From JASFEQ01 sp050122535 (GTDB lineage Bacteria > Desulfobacterota > DSM-4660 > Desulfatiglandales > HGW-15), in the NCBI GenBank assembly GCA_050122535.1, contig JASFIT010000291.1, forward strand, positions 1 to 6,119: DNA of 6,119 nucleotides, written 5' to 3'. The notes beneath the pieces were generated by a model, which had not been told where the DNA came from, ran no database searches, and worked only from the letters and a program-made list of their open reading frames with translations. The translations under genes were made by a program, and so were the position numbers. Positions 5,463-6,119 of the stretch are shown here, piece after piece; the first letter of the stretch is position 1, and each line of letters starts with the position of its first letter.

Positions 5463-5742
5463 GGCCTTGGTCGTGCTAGACGGGGAGCTAGCGGTGCCCT
5501 GTAACCCGAGATCCGCTTATGCGGGGTTGAAAGTCCTTTGAGAGAACCGTGATAAGGGATTGTCCTTTTTTCACTTCAGGGGATGGAGTGGAACTCATGT
5601 GACAGACGCTTATGAACCCCGTCAGGTCCGGGAGGAAGCAGCGGTAAGTAATGCAGTCTGTGTCATGAGCAATTCTACTTCTTTTCTCCGAGTGATGAGT
5701 ACTTTCCCTCCATGATTCGAAAAAGGATGCACGACCAAGGTC
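5463..5742 (+). ncRNA. ffs: signal recognition particle RNA, large (Alu-containing) bacterial type
   Basis: RNA scaffold of the SRP; with Ffh it targets nascent membrane proteins to FtsY and the translocon. The S-domain core GTCAGGTCC...GGAAGCAGC lies at 5621-5642, with GNRA tetraloop GGGA (5630-5633). The 5' and 3' ends pair perfectly over 12 bp, CCTTGGTCGTGC (5465-5476) with 5729-5740. The 5' part (5474-5530) closely resembles Bacillus scRNA: GTGCTAGACGGGGAGCTAGC, GGTGCCCTGTAACC with the UGUAA turn at 5500-5504, then a CCGC-TTAT-GCGG arm. That is an Alu domain. Long helix 5 pairing is visible, e.g. CTCATG..GACAGAC with GTCTGTGTCATGAG. Length is about 280 nt, against about 270 in Bacillus and 114 for E. 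coli 4.5S RNA. Exact ends are inferred. No clear terminator follows. Confidence 0.93.
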
Positions 5743-5822
5743 TCTTATCAAAATCCTCCAAAACACCTCAAATCCCTAATCATCCCTCGCGTCATACCCA
5801 TAGAACTCCAACTTTAGGCTGT

Positions 5823-6119
5823 ATGGACATGGGAAGAGTTCTACCTGGTGGAGAGATGGGTCCGCCTTCCAGAGAGGTCGACTCTGGACGAGCCAATGAA
5901 GTGACATATCTGCAGTTTCCCAGGCTACTTAGACACGATCAATTGGTTCATGCTGTCTTCACACGTCAGGGGGGTGTGAGCGAGGCTCCCTATGATACTT
6001 TGAATGCCAGTTATACAACAGGTGACAAGCCGGAGTGCGTCAGCAGAAACCTGCAAATCATCAGGGGAGCGATAGGTGCAAATCATCTGGTGTTCATGAA
6101 TCAGATGCATGGAAAGGAA
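5823..6119 (+). CDS. pgeF: PgeF/YfiH-family protein (laccase domain, DUF152), truncated by the window edge
   Basis: The family includes E. coli PgeF (YfiH), described as a peptidoglycan-editing factor, and members with zinc-dependent purine nucleoside phosphorylase/deaminase activity. Older annotation calls it polyphenol oxidase. The visible frame gives FTRQGGVSEAPYDTLNASYTTGDKPECVSRN, matching the family's TRxGGVSxxPYxSLNxxxxxGDxxxxVxxN, then FMNQMHGKE, the equivalent of QVHG whose His is the first metal ligand (His96 in this numbering). Some 99 codons are present of about 250. The start is unsettled: ATGs at 5823, 5829 and 5856 and a GTG at 5901 are all in frame. The GTG would place the TR motif at residues 21-22, as in E. 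coli, but none has a good Shine-Dalgarno. The frame stays open back into the SRP RNA, which is not evidence of coding there. Confidence 0.9.
   Translation, partial: MDMGRVLPGGEMGPPSREVDSGRANEVTYLQFPRLLRHDQLVHAVFTRQGGVSEAPYDTLNASYTTGDKPECVSRNLQIIRGAIGANHLVFMNQMHGKE

Overview
The window looks like chromosomal DNA from a Gram-negative bacterium, most likely in or near the Deltaproteobacteria/Desulfobacterota. The hisC-cmk-rpsA order, the six-domain S1 protein, the IHF-beta-like HU protein and the many short inverted repeats between genes all fit that group. This is inference from gene content; no search was possible.

Layout: positions 1-4023 carry three minus-strand housekeeping genes, read hisC, then cmk, then rpsA. 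rpsA (ribosomal protein S1) runs off the left edge with 574 codons visible. A 156-bp gap with a candidate promoter separates it from cmk (cytidylate kinase). A 383-bp gap then separates cmk from hisC (histidinol-phosphate aminotransferase); it holds a 7-bp tandem repeat and a 241-bp foldback element with 20-bp terminal inverted repeats. Positions 4024-5172 are a 1.15-kb noncoding divergent region. It holds the hisC promoter and leader hairpin, a 530-bp foldback element, a plus-strand promoter candidate, and a second small foldback made of 8-bp and 13-bp repeats. From 5173 the plus strand carries an HU/IHF gene, a large Alu-containing SRP RNA about 12 nt after it, and the first 99 or so codons of a PgeF/YfiH (laccase-domain) gene that runs off the right edge.

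The genes serve core functions: translation (S1), pyrimidine nucleotide supply (Cmk), histidine synthesis (HisC), chromosome architecture (HU/IHF), protein targeting (SRP RNA) and cell-wall/purine housekeeping (PgeF). No coding gene here is accessory.

The most unusual sequence is the 530-bp element at 4254-4783. Its two halves can each fold into a four-way (cloverleaf) structure. The stems are conserved by compensatory changes. The order of the hairpins is mirrored between the halves, yet two hairpin tips have the same sequence on the same strand. A second notable point is the HU-family gene abutting an Alu-type SRP RNA, because the Bacillus HU protein is known to bind that Alu domain.
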